Part shown: positions 62,028 through 64,000 of the stretch, piece by piece
How positions within the stretch are numbered: the first letter of the stretch is position 1
Layout of the letters: each line of letters begins with the position of its first letter
DNA from: Macrococcoides psychrotolerans
Lineage (GTDB): Bacteria; Bacillota; Bacilli; Staphylococcales; Staphylococcaceae
Assembly (NCBI RefSeq): GCF_038095555.1
Contig: NZ_CP124591.1
Coordinates: 620,001-684,000 of the forward strand
Direction: 5' to 3'
DNA length: 64,000 bases
Translations under genes and position numbers: made by a program
Notes under the pieces: model-generated
The model's input: the letters and a program-made list of their open reading frames with translations, nothing else
The model's database searches: none
What the model was told of the DNA's origin: nothing

Positions 62028-63128
62028 ATGACAAATAAAGTTTGGTTTAGATTCGGTGTAGGGCTTCTTCTTACATTTTTAATCATCAAGTATTTCTTAG
62101 AGATTAACCATATCTTCTACCCGATCATCATCATTGTAAAATCTATTATCCTGCCGTTATTACTCGGTGGTTTCCTGTACTATATTGTAGTACCGTTCCA
62201 GGATAAGCTGGAAGAAAAGCGTCATTTAAAACGCTGGCAAAGTGTTACATTAATCATGATTGCACTGTGTTTAATTATCGGTCTATTATTCTCGTTTGTA
62301 GGACCTATTGTATCAAAGCAGACGAATAATTTCATAGATAACTATCCCGCAATTCAAAAGGAATTTCAATCGTATGTAAGTCTGGCACTAGATCAGCGCG
62401 ATAAATTACCTGAGAATGTTAAAGACGGGATTAATAATGGGATAGAGAAGATGAACGAATATTCAGGGAAGATTGTAACGAATGCGTTCTCTTTTATTAC
62501 ACAGTTCATCTCTACGCTGTTCTTGTTAATCTTAGTACCATTCTTCCTGATCTATATGCTGAAAGATCATGACCGCTTCGTACCCTTTGTATCAGCACCG
62601 TTCACAGGGAAGCGTAAGGTGTTCGTTGTCACTTTATTTAAAGATATTGATAAGACGTTACGCTCATATATTCAAGGGCAGGTAACGGTCAGTATCATTC
62701 TGGGGTTACTACTCCTTGCCGGCTACTTAGTTATTGGATTAGATTATGCAGTAATTCTCGCGATGTGGGGCATGGTAACGAACTTAATTCCATTCTTAGG
62801 ACCATATATGGCGGTAATACCTGCCATTATTATTGCGTTGATCCAAGACCCTGTTATGGCGATTTACGTGATCATTATTATGTTTGTGGCCCAGCAGCTA
62901 GAAGGAAATGTCATTACACCGAATATTATGGGTAAGACATTGAATATGCACCCGTTAACCATTATTACGGTCATCCTTGCAGCTGGAAACCTTGGTGGTT
63001 TCTTAGCCATCTTAGTTGCCGTACCAACTTATGCTGTGTTAAAGACAATCGTAAGAAACTTCTATATGCATCGACAGGAGATTACTTCTGAAGCGAATAA
63101 GATTGTTAAAGAACGACATATGAGGTAA
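62028..63128 (+). CDS. AI-2E family transporter (DUF20)
   Basis: Eight-helix membrane protein of the AI-2 exporter superfamily; many members act as ion or small-molecule exporters, so the family name does not prove AI-2 transport. It has the long periplasmic-type loop (residues about 95-150), an FFLIYMLKD segment, and the conserved C-terminal LIPFLGPYMAVIPAIIIAL and QQLEGNVITPNIMGK blocks. ATG 62028 is preferred over 61998 because TTTGGAGG is correctly placed and TATAAT (61994-61999) overlaps the upstream start. 366 aa. Confidence 0.85.
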   Translation: MTNKVWFRFGVGLLLTFLIIKYFLEINHIFYPIIIIVKSIILPLLLGGFLYYIVVPFQDKLEEKRHLKRWQSVTLIMIALCLIIGLLFSFVGPIVSKQTNNFIDNYPAIQKEFQSYVSLALDQRDKLPENVKDGINNGIEKMNEYSGKIVTNAFSFITQFISTLFLLILVPFFLIYMLKDHDRFVPFVSAPFTGKRKVFVVTLFKDIDKTLRSYIQGQVTVSIILGLLLLAGYLVIGLDYAVILAMWGMVTNLIPFLGPYMAVIPAIIIALIQDPVMAIYVIIIMFVAQQLEGNVITPNIMGKTLNMHPLTIITVILAAGNLGGFLAILVAVPTYAVLKTIVRNFYMHRQEITSEANKIVKERHMR

Positions 63129-63135
63129 TCCAGGA

Positions 63136-63190
63136 TATTAAGCACCAGTTAGAAGCGCTTTATGAACTTCACACTGTGTGCTTTTTTTAT
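63136..63190 (+). terminator. possible terminator before gtaB
   Basis: CACAC-TGTGTG around 63171-63180 followed by a seven-T run, with a longer possible pairing to AAGCAC at 63140. The stem is weak, so confidence is low. Confidence 0.4.
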
Positions 63191-63240
63191 ATTTAGTATC
63201 TATGTTAAAATTAATAAAATATCTATAAAGGAGAACGCAC

Positions 63241-64000
63241 ATGAAAAAGGTTAGAAAAGCGGTGATTCCTGCAGCGGGGATTGGTTCTAGATTTCTTCCG
63301 GCGACAAAGGCGATGCCTAAGGAAATGTTACCGATATTAGACAAGCCGACGATTCAGTATATCGTTGAGGAAGCGGTAGCAGCGGGAATCGAAGATATTA
63401 TTATCGTAACTGGAAAACATAAACGTGCGATTGAAGATCACTTTGATGCACAGATGGAGCTGGAACATCATCTTGCTGCTCAAGAAAAATTTGAACTGCT
63501 TGAAAAAGTTCAGCATTCAACGCAGCTTGCGAATATCTTCTATGTGAGACAGAAGGCACCACAGGGATTAGGTCATGCGATATGGACTGCAAAGCAGTTT
63601 ATTGGGGATGAACCATTTGCTGTACTGCTTGGAGATGATATCGTTGACTCACCTACGCCTGCCATCAAACAGTTGATAGAGCAGTACGAGAAGAAAGGGA
63701 AGTCGGTGATTGGTGCTAAGACTGTTCCTTATGAAGATACACAGCGTTACGGCATTATCGAAAGTAAAGCACAGCATGATCGTCTCTATGAGATCAGTAA
63801 TCTCATAGAAAAACCGAAGCTCGGAACAACGGATTCACGTTTAGCCATTATGGGTCGTTATATTTTGACGCCTGATATCTTCAAGTACCTTGAAGAGCAA
63901 AATATCGGTGCAGGGGGCGAAATCCAGCTGACGGATGCGATTGCGCGTGTCAATGAGACGGATGAAGTGTACGCATATGACTTTGTCGGCAACCGCTATG
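63241..64000 (+). CDS. gtaB: UTP-glucose-1-phosphate uridylyltransferase (3' end missing)
   Basis: Makes UDP-glucose, used for glycolipid anchor (lipoteichoic acid) and other envelope glycans. Nucleotidyltransferase signature near the start (PAAGIGSRFLPATKAMPKEM), APQGLGHAIW, LLGDDIVD, GRYILTPDIF and GGEIQLTDAI are visible. About 253 codons are present and the gene runs off the right edge (full length is usually near 290). AAAGGAGAA precedes the ATG at 63241. Confidence 0.95.
   Translation, partial: MKKVRKAVIPAAGIGSRFLPATKAMPKEMLPILDKPTIQYIVEEAVAAGIEDIIIVTGKHKRAIEDHFDAQMELEHHLAAQEKFELLEKVQHSTQLANIFYVRQKAPQGLGHAIWTAKQFIGDEPFAVLLGDDIVDSPTPAIKQLIEQYEKKGKSVIGAKTVPYEDTQRYGIIESKAQHDRLYEISNLIEKPKLGTTDSRLAIMGRYILTPDIFKYLEEQNIGAGGEIQLTDAIARVNETDEVYAYDFVGNRY

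Noticed and set aside
1..64000. CRISPR arrays, tRNA or rRNA genes, insertion sequences, prophage
   Set aside because: No regularly spaced repeats, transposase or phage proteins, and no tRNA- or rRNA-like sequence was recognised by reading the window.

Overview
The window is a low-GC Firmicute chromosome segment whose gene order is that of the Staphylococcaceae core genome. It runs argH-argG/pgi/spsB/addBA, then cdr/sufT/clpB/fabHF, two opp operons, trpS/spxA/mecA/coiA/pepF/rsaE/yjbH, and finally relQ-nadK-rluD-mgtE/fabI/gtaB. The proteins are clearly homologous to, but well diverged from, Staphylococcus aureus. A Bacillus-type Fnr regulator, a Med-like protein upstream of fabH and a lone signal peptidase gene suggest a Macrococcus-like relative rather than S. 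aureus itself. That is an inference from remembered family sequences, not from a search.

Layout. 1-2030: wall teichoic acid genes (tagH partial and divergent, then tagA-tagG). 2115-7448: iron alcohol dehydrogenase, argGH, pgi. 7544-17981: a VTT-domain membrane protein, signal peptidase I, the AddAB recombination nuclease, an unknown membrane protein, a fumarylacetoacetase-family enzyme and a YisL protein. 18112-26994: a catalytically degenerate membrane-anchored amylase-like protein, CoA-disulfide reductase with a HAD phosphatase, SufT, Fnr, ClpB with a CtsR operator, YjzD and Med. 27079-29639: fabH-fabF behind a FapR operator, then a DUF3899-type protein. 29984-41855: two complete oligopeptide ABC importers in different gene orders (BCDFA and ADFBC) with CodY-like boxes. 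41866-45839: an accessory cluster of two unknown small proteins, a DUF2087 protein and three ABC-transporter genes, placed where trpS would be expected next. 46038-53662: trpS, spxA (with a textbook sigma-B-like promoter), mecA, coiA, pepF, the small RNA RsaE/RoxS, then spxH, a truncated haemoglobin and a CYTH protein on the other strand. 53811-59682: a tight yjbL-relQ-nadK-rluD-mgtE-antiporter operon. 59841-64000: fabI with a second FapR operator, YjcG, a YjcH esterase, an AI-2E family transporter and gtaB (cut by the window end).

Much of the window concerns redox and stress control. Fnr carries a C-terminal three-cysteine iron-sulfur motif, RsaE has an upstream Rex/Fnr-like palindrome, and CoA-disulfide reductase, SufT, Spx, SpxH and ClpB are all present. 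Lipid synthesis is linked by FapR boxes at both fabHF and fabI. Peptide uptake appears tied to CodY. No rRNA, tRNA, CRISPR array, insertion sequence or phage gene was seen. The best candidate for something undescribed is the 41866-45839 cluster. The most informative regulatory signals are the coiA terminator/RBS hairpin, the 18-bp inverted repeat in the second oppA leader, the misplaced ribosome binding site of tagA, and the RsaE control region.
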